Below are positions 1 to 7,959 of a DNA stretch of 64,000 nucleotides, in pieces (position 1 is the stretch's first letter; every line of letters starts with the position of its first letter). A program made the position numbers and the translations under genes. The stretch is from Sphingosinicella sp963974575. GTDB taxonomy: Bacteria > Pseudomonadota > Alphaproteobacteria > Sphingomonadales > Sphingomonadaceae. The notes under the pieces were generated by a model. It ran no database searches, was not told the origin of the DNA, and saw only the letters and a list, made by a program, of their open reading frames with translations. The DNA is taken from the NCBI RefSeq assembly GCF_963974575.1, contig NZ_CAXBBQ010000002.1, positions 248,001 to 312,000 of the forward strand, given 5' to 3'.

Positions 1-1
1 G

Positions 2-430
2 ACGGCGATGCTGCTCAATATCGAAAAGACCGTCGTGGAAGGCGCGGGTGCGGCGGGCCTCGCCGCCCTCCTCGCTTATCCGGAGCGCTTCAAGGGCCGC
101 GTTGTCGGCCTGCCGCTCACCGGCGGCAACATCGATACGCGCTTGCTTGCGAACGTGCTGCTGCGCGATCTCGCCCGCGCGGGGCGTCTCGCACGGCTGC
201 GCATCCGGCTCAACGACCGGCCCGGGCAGCTTTTCGGCGTGGCGCGCATCTTCGACGACATGCAGGTCAACATCGTCGAAGTGTATCACCAGCGCGTGTT
301 CACGAACCTGTCGGCGAAGGGCATCTATGCGGACATCGAGTGCGAGACCCGCGACCGCGACCATCTCGATCGCTTGATCGAGACGCTTAAGGAAAGCGGC
401 TACGAGGTGTCTTCGGTCGAGATCGCCTGA
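2..430 (+). CDS. ilvA: threonine ammonia-lyase, C-terminal part (partial)
   Basis: The 5' part lies outside the window; 142 C-terminal residues are present. The enzyme deaminates threonine to 2-oxobutanoate with PLP, the first step towards isoleucine. What is visible is the end of the PLP fold, with the glycine-rich stretch VEGAGAAGLAALL and the GGNID loop, followed by an ACT domain (about the last 75 residues, beginning LRIRLNDRPGQLFGVARI). A single ACT domain is typical of the shorter, roughly 400-residue form of the family, not the two-ACT biosynthetic form of E. coli. The stop is 8 bases before the next gene, so the two are probably co-transcribed. I cannot see the catalytic lysine because it is upstream of the window. 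Confidence 0.9.
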   Translation, partial: TAMLLNIEKTVVEGAGAAGLAALLAYPERFKGRVVGLPLTGGNIDTRLLANVLLRDLARAGRLARLRIRLNDRPGQLFGVARIFDDMQVNIVEVYHQRVFTNLSAKGIYADIECETRDRDHLDRLIETLKESGYEVSSVEIA

Positions 431-438
431 GGCGCGCC

Positions 439-1284
439 ATGGCATCGATCTGCGTTCTCACGTCGGACGGCCGGTTCGAAGAGTTCGTGTCGCGCGCTGC
501 CGAAGAGCTGCGCGCACGGCTTGGCGACGCGGTTCATTTTCAGCCTTGGACGGCTCCGCTCCTTGCGGACTACGGGCTTGTCCTGCCGCTCCTTGCCTGG
601 GGCTACCAGTCGCGCGGCAGCGAATGGTCCGCAGCGCTCGACGCGTGGGAGGCAGCAGGCATCCCGATAGCGAACCCGGTGCCGCTGATGCGCTGGAACA
701 CCGACAAGCGCTATCTCTTCGATCTGGAAGCGAAGGGCGTGCCGGTGATTCCCACAGTCTTCGCACCGGCGCTTTCGGAATCGGACATCAGCGATGCCCG
801 CACCCGCTTCGGCGACACCGTCATCGTGAAGCCCCCGGTGTCAGGTGGCGCCGATGGAACCTACCGTTTGGCGCCCGGCGATCCCATACCTGCGGACGTC
901 GCGGGCAGGCCCATGCTGATCCAGCCGATGATGGCGGCGATCGCGACGGAGGGTGAATACTCGCTGTTCTACTTCGGCGGCGCGTTCAGCCATGCGATCC
1001 TCAAGGTGCCGTCCGCCGGCGACTTTCGCGTGCAGGAGCAGTTCGGCGGGCGCGAAATCACCGTCGAGGCTCCCGAAGAGGCCCGCGCGGTCGCCGAAAA
1101 GGCCCTCCGCGCCGCGCCCGGCGAAGCGCTCTACGCCCGCATCGACATGGTACGCGGCGCCGATGGCGCATTGCGGCTGATGGAGCTTGAGCTGATCGAG
1201 CCCTCGCTGTTCCTGTCATACGCCCCGGACGGCGGAAAACTCTTCGCAGACACGCTTAGCGCCCGCTTAACCTCCACCCGCTAA
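439..1284 (+). CDS. ATP-grasp family ligase-like protein
   Basis: 281 residues. The fold looks like the RimK/DcsG branch of ATP-grasp enzymes, which join a carboxylate to an amine or thiol using ATP. Visible signs: an N-terminal half with the WGYQSRG segment and NPVPLMRWNTDKRYLFDLEAKGV (the usual 'N...DK...L...G' entry into the ATP-grasp domain), a central strand VIVKPPVSGGADGTYRL that supplies the ATP-binding lysine, the glutamate-bearing strand EGEYSLFYFGGAFSHAILK, and a C-terminal LMELELIEPSLFL with acidic Mg-binding residues. It lies 8 bases after ilvA and 12 before motB, with no partner enzyme that would reveal the substrate. DcsG-like members make D-cycloserine, but no other cycloserine gene is present, so the substrate is unknown. 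Confidence 0.75.
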   Translation: MASICVLTSDGRFEEFVSRAAEELRARLGDAVHFQPWTAPLLADYGLVLPLLAWGYQSRGSEWSAALDAWEAAGIPIANPVPLMRWNTDKRYLFDLEAKGVPVIPTVFAPALSESDISDARTRFGDTVIVKPPVSGGADGTYRLAPGDPIPADVAGRPMLIQPMMAAIATEGEYSLFYFGGAFSHAILKVPSAGDFRVQEQFGGREITVEAPEEARAVAEKALRAAPGEALYARIDMVRGADGALRLMELELIEPSLFLSYAPDGGKLFADTLSARLTSTR

Positions 1285-1296
1285 ACTCGGCCCACC

Positions 1297-2133
1297 ATGG
1301 CCAGCCGTCCTTTCCGTACCGCAGCGAACACGCGCCCCGTCATCCGGCGGCGTGCACGCCAGGCGCCGCGCGGCGTCCGGCCCGTGAACGTGCAGTGGAA
1401 GGTCGCCTACGCCGACTTCGCCACCGCAATGATGGCCTTCTTCATGCTGCTCTGGCTCATATCGAGTTCGGAAAAGGTCTCGCTCCAGGGCATCGCCGAT
1501 TATTTCACGCCCTCGGTCGCAGCGCCGCCAGCCGGGGCGGCGGCCGAGGGTGATGTCGCGTTTGCAAGCGGCGGCCCGGAGCCGATTTCGCTCGCGCCGA
1601 GCGACAAGACCCGCGCCCGGGCCGATGCCCTGCTCCGCGATATCCGCACGGCCTTTGCCGCGGATCCCGATCTCGCGCCGCTTGCCGACAATGTCCTCCT
1701 CGAACCCACCGCGGAGGGTATCCACATCCAGCTCACCGATACCGCCCTGCGCCCGATGTTCGCTGAAGGCAGCGCCGTGCCGCTCGCCCCCCGCGCGTTC
1801 CGCGCCGTCGCCGCGCGGATCGGCAGCCTTCCGAACCGCATTGCCGTCGAGGGGCACACGGACAGCACCGGAGAAGGCGACGACTGGCAGCTTTCCGCAC
1901 GCCGCGCGGTCGCCGTGCGCGATATCCTCGCGGCCGGCGGCATCACTGCGGACCGCTTCGCCGCCGTGACGGGCCGCGCCGCGAGCCAGCCGCTGCTGCC
2001 CGATGCCCCCGCCCGGCCGGAGAACCGGCGCATCACGATCATCCTGCTCGACGAACCGCCCGCCCTCGCCCCGCGCGCCGCGCGACGGGCCGTGCAGGCA
2101 ATGCCTTCCCAAACCGGCAACATCGCACCATAA
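1297..2133 (+). CDS. motB: flagellar motor stator protein MotB
   Basis: 278 residues. MotB pairs with MotA to form the proton-driven stator of the flagellar motor and anchors it to peptidoglycan. A basic cytoplasmic tail (about residues 1-33) is followed by the signature WKVAYADFATAMMAFFM and a single membrane span (about 41-60); Asp40 in YADF corresponds to the proton-carrying aspartate. The C-terminal half is an OmpA-like peptidoglycan-binding domain with VEGHTDSTGEGDDWQLSARRA. Length is near normal. motA, which is usually the adjacent gene, is absent here; the neighbours are an ATP-grasp gene and bpt. The three rotor genes at 54447-56643 are 52 kb away. The call is firm; whether this stator works in a full flagellum cannot be seen from the window. 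Confidence 0.92.
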   Translation: MASRPFRTAANTRPVIRRRARQAPRGVRPVNVQWKVAYADFATAMMAFFMLLWLISSSEKVSLQGIADYFTPSVAAPPAGAAAEGDVAFASGGPEPISLAPSDKTRARADALLRDIRTAFAADPDLAPLADNVLLEPTAEGIHIQLTDTALRPMFAEGSAVPLAPRAFRAVAARIGSLPNRIAVEGHTDSTGEGDDWQLSARRAVAVRDILAAGGITADRFAAVTGRAASQPLLPDAPARPENRRITIILLDEPPALAPRAARRAVQAMPSQTGNIAP

Positions 2134-2142
2134 TTCGCAGCC

Positions 2143-2895
2143 GTGACAGACCAAACGTTCCGATTCCCGCGATTTTTCGTGACGGCCCCCAGCCCCTGCC
2201 CCTATCTGCCGGGCAAGCTGGAGCGCAAGGTCTTCACCGAACTGCGCGGCGAGGACGCCGTCGAGCTGAACGAAGCGCTGTCGCGCATCGGCTTTCGGCG
2301 CAGCCAGAACGTCGTCTACCGACCGAGCTGCGAGGGCTGCAACGCCTGCGTTTCCGTGCGCGTCCTCGCGCCGCGCTTTGCGCCGAGCCAGACGCAGCGC
2401 CGCATCATGCGCCGCAACGACGATATCGAGGTCAGCATCTGCGAACCGTGGACGACGCCCGAGCAGTTCGATCTGCTGCGCGCCTACCTCGGCCAGCGCC
2501 ATCCCGAAGGCGGCATGACGCGCATGGATGCCTACGACTATGCGGAGATGGTCGAGCAGACGCCCGTCAACACCCTCGTCATCGAGTATCGCGAGCCGAG
2601 GATCGATGGCCGGCAGGGGCGTCTCATCGGCTGCTGTCTCACGGATCGACAGGCGGACGGGCTCTCGATGGTCTACAGCTTCTTCGATCCCGCCCACCCC
2701 ACGCGCTCGGGCCTCGGCACCTTCATCATCATGGACCACATCCGGCAAGCCGCCGCCGCCGGGCTCGATTTCGTCTATCTCGGCTACTGGATCGAGGGCT
2801 GCGAGCGGATGAACTACAAGACCCGCTTCCGCCCGATCGAGCGACTCACGACGCGCGGCTGGAAGTCCGTGGAGGCGTCCGAAACCTTCGCCTGA
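2143..2895 (+). CDS. bpt: aspartate/glutamate leucyl-(arginyl-)transferase
   Basis: 250 residues, GTG start 9 bases after the motB stop. The enzyme transfers leucine (Bpt class) from charged tRNA to proteins with N-terminal Asp or Glu, tagging them for the ClpAP N-degron route. Family features: the N-terminal CPYLPGKLERKVFTEL segment, the cysteine cluster RPSCEGCNACVSVRV, and the C-terminal acyltransferase fold with YSFFDP, RSGLGTFII and LGYWIEGCERMNYKTRF. These are typical of the short bacterial Bpt form. The homologous Ate class would add arginine; bacteria usually carry Bpt, so leucyl transfer is more likely. Confidence 0.93.
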   Translation: MTDQTFRFPRFFVTAPSPCPYLPGKLERKVFTELRGEDAVELNEALSRIGFRRSQNVVYRPSCEGCNACVSVRVLAPRFAPSQTQRRIMRRNDDIEVSICEPWTTPEQFDLLRAYLGQRHPEGGMTRMDAYDYAEMVEQTPVNTLVIEYREPRIDGRQGRLIGCCLTDRQADGLSMVYSFFDPAHPTRSGLGTFIIMDHIRQAAAAGLDFVYLGYWIEGCERMNYKTRFRPIERLTTRGWKSVEASETFA

Positions 2896-3048
2896 ACGAA
2901 ATGTGCCGAAAATGCGGCAGGCCGAAGGGAACCGCATAACCGTCCGCGCGAAGGGGCGGTTCATCGCCGCGGCGGTTGTCTGAACCGGGAACCCGGCCAA
3001 CCTTTGCTCTGCCGGGGGGCGAACCGGACAGACAAAAGGTGATTTGGA

Positions 3049-3285
3049 ATGAAAATCGAAAAGCTCCTTGGGGTGGCGCTCGGCGCCGTGATGGTTGCCG
3101 GTATGCCTGCGGCAGCGTTCGCCCAAAGCGCGGATGCGCCGCCCACGATCGACACCAACAGTGACGGCAAGCCCGATGCATGGGACACGAACGGTGACGG
3201 CAAGGCCGATGCGTGGGATACGAACGGCGACGGCAAACCCGATGCGGTCGACGCTGATGGCGACGGCAAGCCCGACGCTCAATAA
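3049..3285 (+). CDS. small secreted protein with four Ca-binding-type 11-residue repeats
   Basis: 78 residues with a Shine-Dalgarno AAAGGTG before the ATG. Residues 1-25 form a Sec signal peptide ending AAAFA-Q. Residues 35-78 are exactly four tandem copies of an 11-residue unit, consensus DTNGDGKPDAW, with no C-terminal remainder apart from the stop. Each unit carries the DxNxDGxxD arrangement seen in calcium-binding loops of thrombospondin type 3 repeats and dockerins. The mature protein would be only about 53 residues, very acidic and mostly repeat, so it is probably a small periplasmic or extracellular Ca-binding peptide; that role is inferred. It is followed by a strong hairpin terminator, so it is a single-gene unit. 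I know no named family. Confidence 0.75.
   Translation: MKIEKLLGVALGAVMVAGMPAAAFAQSADAPPTIDTNSDGKPDAWDTNGDGKADAWDTNGDGKPDAVDADGDGKPDAQ
3151..3282 (+). repeat. 33-bp in-frame tandem repeat, four copies
   Basis: Four consecutive 33-base units inside the small secreted protein gene at 3049-3285, each coding for one DxNxDGKxDA-type 11-residue repeat. The units differ by synonymous and a few coding changes (for example GKPD versus GKAD, DTN versus DAD), so the array is not brand new. Confidence 0.85.
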
Positions 3286-3329
3286 AGCCCGAACCTGGTT
3301 CGGCGGATTCCCGTCCTCAATCCCGGATG

Positions 3330-3361
3330 CGCCGGCGGATCAAATGATCCGCCGGCGTTTT
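3330..3361. terminator. intrinsic terminator between the repeat protein gene and metH
   Basis: Perfect 12-bp stem CGCCGGCGGATC / GATCCGCCGGCG with an AAAT loop, followed by TTTT on the plus strand. It lies 45 bases after the stop at 3285. The converging metH gene ends at 3367, but on that strand the hairpin lacks a good T run, so it mainly serves the plus-strand gene. Confidence 0.85.
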
Positions 3362-3366
3362 CCGTT

Positions 3367-5976
3367 TCAAAGATTGGGCCGCAGCCAGCGTTCCGCTTCC
3401 TCAACCGATATGCTGCGGCGCGCGGCATAGTCCTCAAGCTGATCGCGGCCGATGCGCGCGACGCCGAAATACGAAGATTGGGGATGCGCGAAATAAAAAC
3501 CTGAAACACTCGCCGTGGGGAGCATCGCCAGACCTTCCGTCAGCACGATTCCGGTCGCCGCCGTGGCGCCGAGCAGGCGGAACAGTTCCGGCTTCAGCGT
3601 GTGATCCGGGCACGCCGGATAGCCGGGCGCGGGGCGGATGCCTTCGTAGCGCTCCTTGATCAGTTCCTCGTTCGTCAGCCGCTCATCGGGCGCATAGCCC
3701 CAAAGCTCGCGACGCACCCGCTCGTGCAGATACTCGGCGAAAGCTTCGGCCAGCCGGTCTGCGAGCGCTTTCAGCATGATGTCCGAATAATCGTCGTGCG
3801 CGCGGCGGAAGCGTTCGGAATGAAGGTCGATTCCCTCCCCGCCCGTTACCGCGAAGCCGCCGATCCAGTCGGCCTCGGGCGAGATGAAATCGGCAAGGCA
3901 CATGTTGGGACGGCCCGCGCGCTTCTCGATCTGCTGGCGCAGCATGGCGAAGCGGCCGATCGCGTTCGTGCGGCTTTCGTCCGCGTACACGACGATATCG
4001 TCGCCCTCGCGCCGTACCGGCCAGAAGCCGACGACGCCGCGCGCGCTCAGCCAGCGTTCGCCGGCGATCTGCTCCAGCATCTTCTGCGCATCCGCAAACA
4101 GCGACCGCGCGCTTTCGCCCACCACCGCGTCGTTGAGGATGGCGGGGTAGTTGCCCGCGAGTTCCCACGCGCGGAAGAACGGCGTCCAGTCTATGTACGG
4201 AATCAGCGTGTCCACGGTCACGTCGTCGATCACGCGGACGCCCGACGTCGCGGGCTTCACCGGCGGATGCGCCGCGAAATCCGCCGGAAAACCGTTGGCG
4301 CGCGCGTCGGCAAGGCTCGCGAGCTTGCTCTCGCCCCGGCTCGCGCGCTCTTCGCGGATCATCGCGTACTCGGCGCGCGTGTCCTCGACCAGCTTGCCCT
4401 TCATGTTGTCGGAGGTGAGCGCGCTCGCCACGCCAACCGCGCGGCTCGCGTCGAGAACGTGGAGCGTCGGCCCCGAATAAACGGGCTCGATCTTGAGCGC
4501 GGTGTGCACGCGGCTCGTCGTCGCGCCGCCGATGAGGAGCGGCATGGTGAACCCCTCGCGCTCCATCTCGGCCGCGACCGTCACCATTTCGTCGAGCGAT
4601 GGTGTGATGAGGCCGGAAAGCCCGATCATGTCGGCGTTCTGTTCGCGCGCGGTCTTCAGGATCGTCTGAAAGGGCACCATCACGCCAAGGTCGATGACCT
4701 CGAAGTTGTTGCACTGAAGCACGACGCCCACGATGTTCTTGCCGATATCGTGAACGTCGCCCTTCACGGTCGCCATCACGATACGGCCCTTGGCCCGCGA
4801 GCCTTCGTCCTTCTGCGCCTCAATGAACGGGATGAGGTGCGCGACCGCCTTCTTCATTACGCGCGCCGATTTCACCACCTGCGGCAGGAACATCTTGCCC
4901 GAACCGAACAGGTCGCCGACGACCGACATGCCCGCCATCAGCGGGCCTTCGATCACCTCGATCGGCCGCGCGAACTGCTGCCGCGCCTCTTCGGTGTCCT
5001 CGACGACATACGCGTCGAGGCCCTTCACCAGCGCATGTTCCAGGCGCTTGTGCACGGGCAGCATCCGCCATTCCTCGGTCGCCTTTTCGGCAACCTGGCC
5101 ATCGCCGCGAAAGCGCTCCGCGATCTCCAGCAGCCGCTCGGTCGAATCAGGGCGACGATTGAGCACCACGTCCTCGCACGCGTCGCGCAGTTCGGGATCG
5201 ATCGTGTCGTAAACGTCGAGCTGACCCGCGTTGACGATCGCCATGTCCATGCCCGCCGGAATGGCGTGATACAGGAACACGCTGTGCATCGCCCGGCGCA
5301 CCGGCTCGTTGCCCCGGAAACTGAAGGAGAGGTTGGAAAGCCCGCCCGAAATATGCACGTACGGACAGCGTTTCCGAATCTCGCGCGTCGCCTCGATGAA
5401 ATCGACGCCATAGTTGTTGTGCTCCTCGATCCCCGTCGCCACCGCGAAGATATTGGGATCGAAGATGATGTCTTCGGGCGGGAAGCCGTTCGCGGTGAGC
5501 AGCTTGTAGGCGCGCTCGCAAATCTCGATCTTGCGCGCCGCGGTATCCGCCTGCCCCTTCTCGTCGAACGCCATCACGACGGCTGCGGCACCATAGGCGC
5601 GCACCTTCCGCGCGGCCTCCAGAAAGGCTTCCTCGCCTTCCTTCATGCTGATCGAATTCACGATCGGCTTGCCGGTCACACACTTCAGACCCGCTTCGAT
5701 CACGCTCCATTTCGAACTGTCGATCATCACCGGCACGCGGCTGATATCGGGCTCCGCCGCGATCAGCTTCAGATACGTCTCCATGGCGTGTTCGGCGTCG
5801 AGCAGGCCTTCGTCCATGTTGACGTCGATGATCTGCGCGCCGTTTTCCACCTGATCGCGCGCGACTTCGATGGCGGTGGTGTAATCGCCCGCCATGATCA
5901 GCTTCTTGAACTTCGCCGATCCGGTAACGTTGGTGCGCTCGCCGATATTGACGAAACGCGCGGTGTTCTGTGTCAT
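3367..5976 (-). CDS. metH: methionine synthase, pterin / cobalamin / activation part
   Basis: 869 residues from the ATG at 5976. Carries the modules that follow the homocysteine domain in full-length MetH: the methyltetrahydrofolate-binding barrel (starting FVNIGERTNVTGS), the cobalamin cap and the B12-binding domain with DVHDIGKNIVGVVL (DxHxxG, whose His ligates cobalt), and the C-terminal AdoMet reactivation domain with RPAPGYPACPDHT. The homocysteine domain is encoded separately by the gene just upstream, so both products must work as a complex. An in-frame upstream start at 6018 would overlap the upstream gene; I prefer 5976 because the protein then begins at the conserved MTQNTARFV, 10 bases after the upstream stop. 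Last gene of the methionine operon. Confidence 0.95.
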   Translation of the reverse strand: MTQNTARFVNIGERTNVTGSAKFKKLIMAGDYTTAIEVARDQVENGAQIIDVNMDEGLLDAEHAMETYLKLIAAEPDISRVPVMIDSSKWSVIEAGLKCVTGKPIVNSISMKEGEEAFLEAARKVRAYGAAAVVMAFDEKGQADTAARKIEICERAYKLLTANGFPPEDIIFDPNIFAVATGIEEHNNYGVDFIEATREIRKRCPYVHISGGLSNLSFSFRGNEPVRRAMHSVFLYHAIPAGMDMAIVNAGQLDVYDTIDPELRDACEDVVLNRRPDSTERLLEIAERFRGDGQVAEKATEEWRMLPVHKRLEHALVKGLDAYVVEDTEEARQQFARPIEVIEGPLMAGMSVVGDLFGSGKMFLPQVVKSARVMKKAVAHLIPFIEAQKDEGSRAKGRIVMATVKGDVHDIGKNIVGVVLQCNNFEVIDLGVMVPFQTILKTAREQNADMIGLSGLITPSLDEMVTVAAEMEREGFTMPLLIGGATTSRVHTALKIEPVYSGPTLHVLDASRAVGVASALTSDNMKGKLVEDTRAEYAMIREERASRGESKLASLADARANGFPADFAAHPPVKPATSGVRVIDDVTVDTLIPYIDWTPFFRAWELAGNYPAILNDAVVGESARSLFADAQKMLEQIAGERWLSARGVVGFWPVRREGDDIVVYADESRTNAIGRFAMLRQQIEKRAGRPNMCLADFISPEADWIGGFAVTGGEGIDLHSERFRRAHDDYSDIMLKALADRLAEAFAEYLHERVRRELWGYAPDERLTNEELIKERYEGIRPAPGYPACPDHTLKPELFRLLGATAATGIVLTEGLAMLPTASVSGFYFAHPQSSYFGVARIGRDQLEDYAARRSISVEEAERWLRPNL

Positions 5977-5986
5977 GATGTTCAGT

Positions 5987-7033
5987 TCAGGCGAGTGTGA
6001 AGGCGTCGAGACCGGCAAGATGCATCGCCGGTTCGGGGTGCGGAATGGCGCGGGGCGGCAGGCCCTCCACGGCTTTCGCCATCGCGGCGATGTGCGCGGC
6101 GGTCGTGCCGCAGCAGCCGCCGACGATGTTGATGAGGCCCGTCTCCGCCCATTCGTGGATCATGCCGCCGGTGGTATCGGGCGCCTCGTCATACTGGCCG
6201 AGTTCGTTCGGAAGCCCGGCGTTCGGATAGACCATCACCAGCGTATCGGCGATGCGCGACAATGCCTGCACGTGCGGACGCAGTTCCTTCGCGCCGAACG
6301 AGCAGTTGAGCCCGATCGTCACGGGCTCTGCGTGGCGCACCGCATACCAGAACGCCTCGACCGAATGGCCCGAAAGATTACGGCCCGACATGTCCGTGAT
6401 CGTCATGGAGATCATCATCGGGATGCGCGCGCCGCGCGTCTCGCCAAGTTCGATAAGCCCCATGATCGCGGCCTTGGCGTTCAGCGTGTCGAAGATCGTT
6501 TCAATGAGGATGAAATCCGATCCCGCATCGAGCAGCGCTTCGGCCTGTTCCTTGTAAACATCCTTCACCTCGTCGAACGTCACGGCGCGGAAGCCGGGAT
6601 CGTTGACATCGGGCGACAGCGACAGAGTCTTGTTCGTTGGCCCGATCGCGCCCGCGACAAAGCGGGGCTTCCCGTCGCGCGCCGTCGCGGCATCCCCCTC
6701 CTCCCGGGCGATGCGGGCAGCGGCGTGGTTCATCTCCGCGACCAGATGCTCCGCGCCGTAATCCGCCTGGCTAATCCGGTTGGCGTTGAAGGTGTTGGTG
6801 GCAAGGATATCCGCGCCAGCATCGGCATAGCCCCGCGTGATCGCGCGCACGATGTCGGGACGGGTAAGGACCAGAAGGTCGTTGTTGCCCTTCTGATCGT
6901 GGCCGAGATCATAATTGCCGCGATAGGCTGCTTCATCCAGCCCATAGGTCTGGATCGCCGTACCGAACGCACCGTCGTTGATGAGGATGCGCTTCGCGGC
7001 CTCCGCGCGCAGACGCTCCGCTGCGTTCGTCAT
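5987..7033 (-). CDS. metH: methionine synthase, homocysteine-binding part
   Basis: 348 residues. Homocysteine S-methyltransferase barrel corresponding to the first module of MetH. It starts with the ILINDGAFGTAIQTYGLDE type N-terminus and holds the zinc cysteines in GLNCSFGAKEL and GGCCGTT. Full-length MetH is about 1200 residues; here the polypeptide stops after this module and the rest is the next gene. The ATG at 7033 overlaps the metF stop as ATGA, indicating translational coupling. A longer frame to 7150 lies inside metF and is not needed. It could be read as a stand-alone homocysteine methyltransferase, but its position directly before the complementary modules makes a split MetH far more likely. 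Confidence 0.95.
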   Translation of the reverse strand: MTNAAERLRAEAAKRILINDGAFGTAIQTYGLDEAAYRGNYDLGHDQKGNNDLLVLTRPDIVRAITRGYADAGADILATNTFNANRISQADYGAEHLVAEMNHAAARIAREEGDAATARDGKPRFVAGAIGPTNKTLSLSPDVNDPGFRAVTFDEVKDVYKEQAEALLDAGSDFILIETIFDTLNAKAAIMGLIELGETRGARIPMMISMTITDMSGRNLSGHSVEAFWYAVRHAEPVTIGLNCSFGAKELRPHVQALSRIADTLVMVYPNAGLPNELGQYDEAPDTTGGMIHEWAETGLINIVGGCCGTTAAHIAAMAKAVEGLPPRAIPHPEPAMHLAGLDAFTLA

Positions 7034-7959
7034 GCCTGCTCTCCGTTCGCGCGCTTCCCGAGCATGTGGCAGATCGCGTAGCTGAGGTCGGCGCGGTTCA
7101 ATGTGTAGAAATGGAATTCGCGAACCCCGCCCGCATAAAGACGCCGGCAAAATTCGGCGGCGACGGTCGCGGCGACGAGACCGCGCGCGGCGGGCCGCTC
7201 CTCAAGCCCTTCGAACAGCCGCCCCATCCAGCCCGGAATCGCCGTGCCGCACATCTCGGCCATGCGCTTTGTCTGCGCGAAATTGCTGACCGGCAGGATG
7301 CCGGGCACGATCTCTGCATCGAGGCCAGCCGCAGCCGCATTGTCGCGGAAGCGGAAATAGGTTTCCGGCTCGAAGAAGAATTGCGTGATCGCGCGGTGTG
7401 CGCCCGCATCGAGCTTGCGTTTCAGATTGTCGAGATCCTGCGTGATGCTCGCGGCTTCGGGGTGCATTTCCGGGTAGGCTGCGACGCTGATCTCGAAGTC
7501 CGCGACGCGACGAAGCCCCGCGACGAGCGCGGCGGCGTTCTCATATCCATCTGCGCGCGGCACGAAGCGCTCGCCCGCGCGCGGCGGATCACCGCGCAGC
7601 GCCACGATATGCCGCACACCCGCATCCCAATAGGCACGCGCGACGTCATCAATCTCGCCACGCGAGGCATCGACGCAGGTGAGGTGCGCCGCGGGCGTCA
7701 GCGTCGTTTCGCGCACGAGGCGAGAAACCGTGGCGTGCGTACGCTCACGCGTCGACCCGCCCGCGCCGTAGGTGACGGAGACGAAACGCGGATGCAGCGG
7801 CTCAAGCGTCTTGATCGACTCCCACAGCGTTTCCTCCATCTTCTCCGTCTTGGGCGGGAAGAATTCGAATGATACGCCGATGTCGCCGCGCAAATCCGCG
7901 AACAGGGGCTGACGGACAGCGTTCTGCGCTTCCGTCATCTGATCGAGTGTCAGGATCAT
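7030..7959 (-). CDS. metF: methylenetetrahydrofolate reductase
   Basis: 309 residues. Reduces 5,10-methylene-THF to 5-methyl-THF with FAD, supplying the methyl donor for the MetH pair encoded directly downstream. Family signs: VSFEFFPPKTEKMEETLW near the N-terminus, FVSVTYGAGGSTRERT, HLTCVD, and HIVALRGDPP. Length is typical of bacterial MetF. The ATG at 7959 overlaps the stop of the regulator gene as ATGA, and its own stop overlaps the start of the next gene in the same way, so the four genes form one coupled operon. A second in-frame ATG at 7938 could also serve as start. Confidence 0.96.
   Translation of the reverse strand: MILTLDQMTEAQNAVRQPLFADLRGDIGVSFEFFPPKTEKMEETLWESIKTLEPLHPRFVSVTYGAGGSTRERTHATVSRLVRETTLTPAAHLTCVDASRGEIDDVARAYWDAGVRHIVALRGDPPRAGERFVPRADGYENAAALVAGLRRVADFEISVAAYPEMHPEAASITQDLDNLKRKLDAGAHRAITQFFFEPETYFRFRDNAAAAGLDAEIVPGILPVSNFAQTKRMAEMCGTAIPGWMGRLFEGLEERPAARGLVAATVAAEFCRRLYAGGVREFHFYTLNRADLSYAICHMLGKRANGEQA

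Noticed and set aside
1267..3282. Long minus-strand open frame across motB, bpt and the repeat gene
   Set aside because: No recognisable domain, and it covers three good plus-strand genes with ribosome sites.
3601..6000. Long open frame opposite metH
   Set aside because: Antisense frames are open through strong GC third-position bias; the translation is Arg/His-rich with no domains, and metH is unambiguous.
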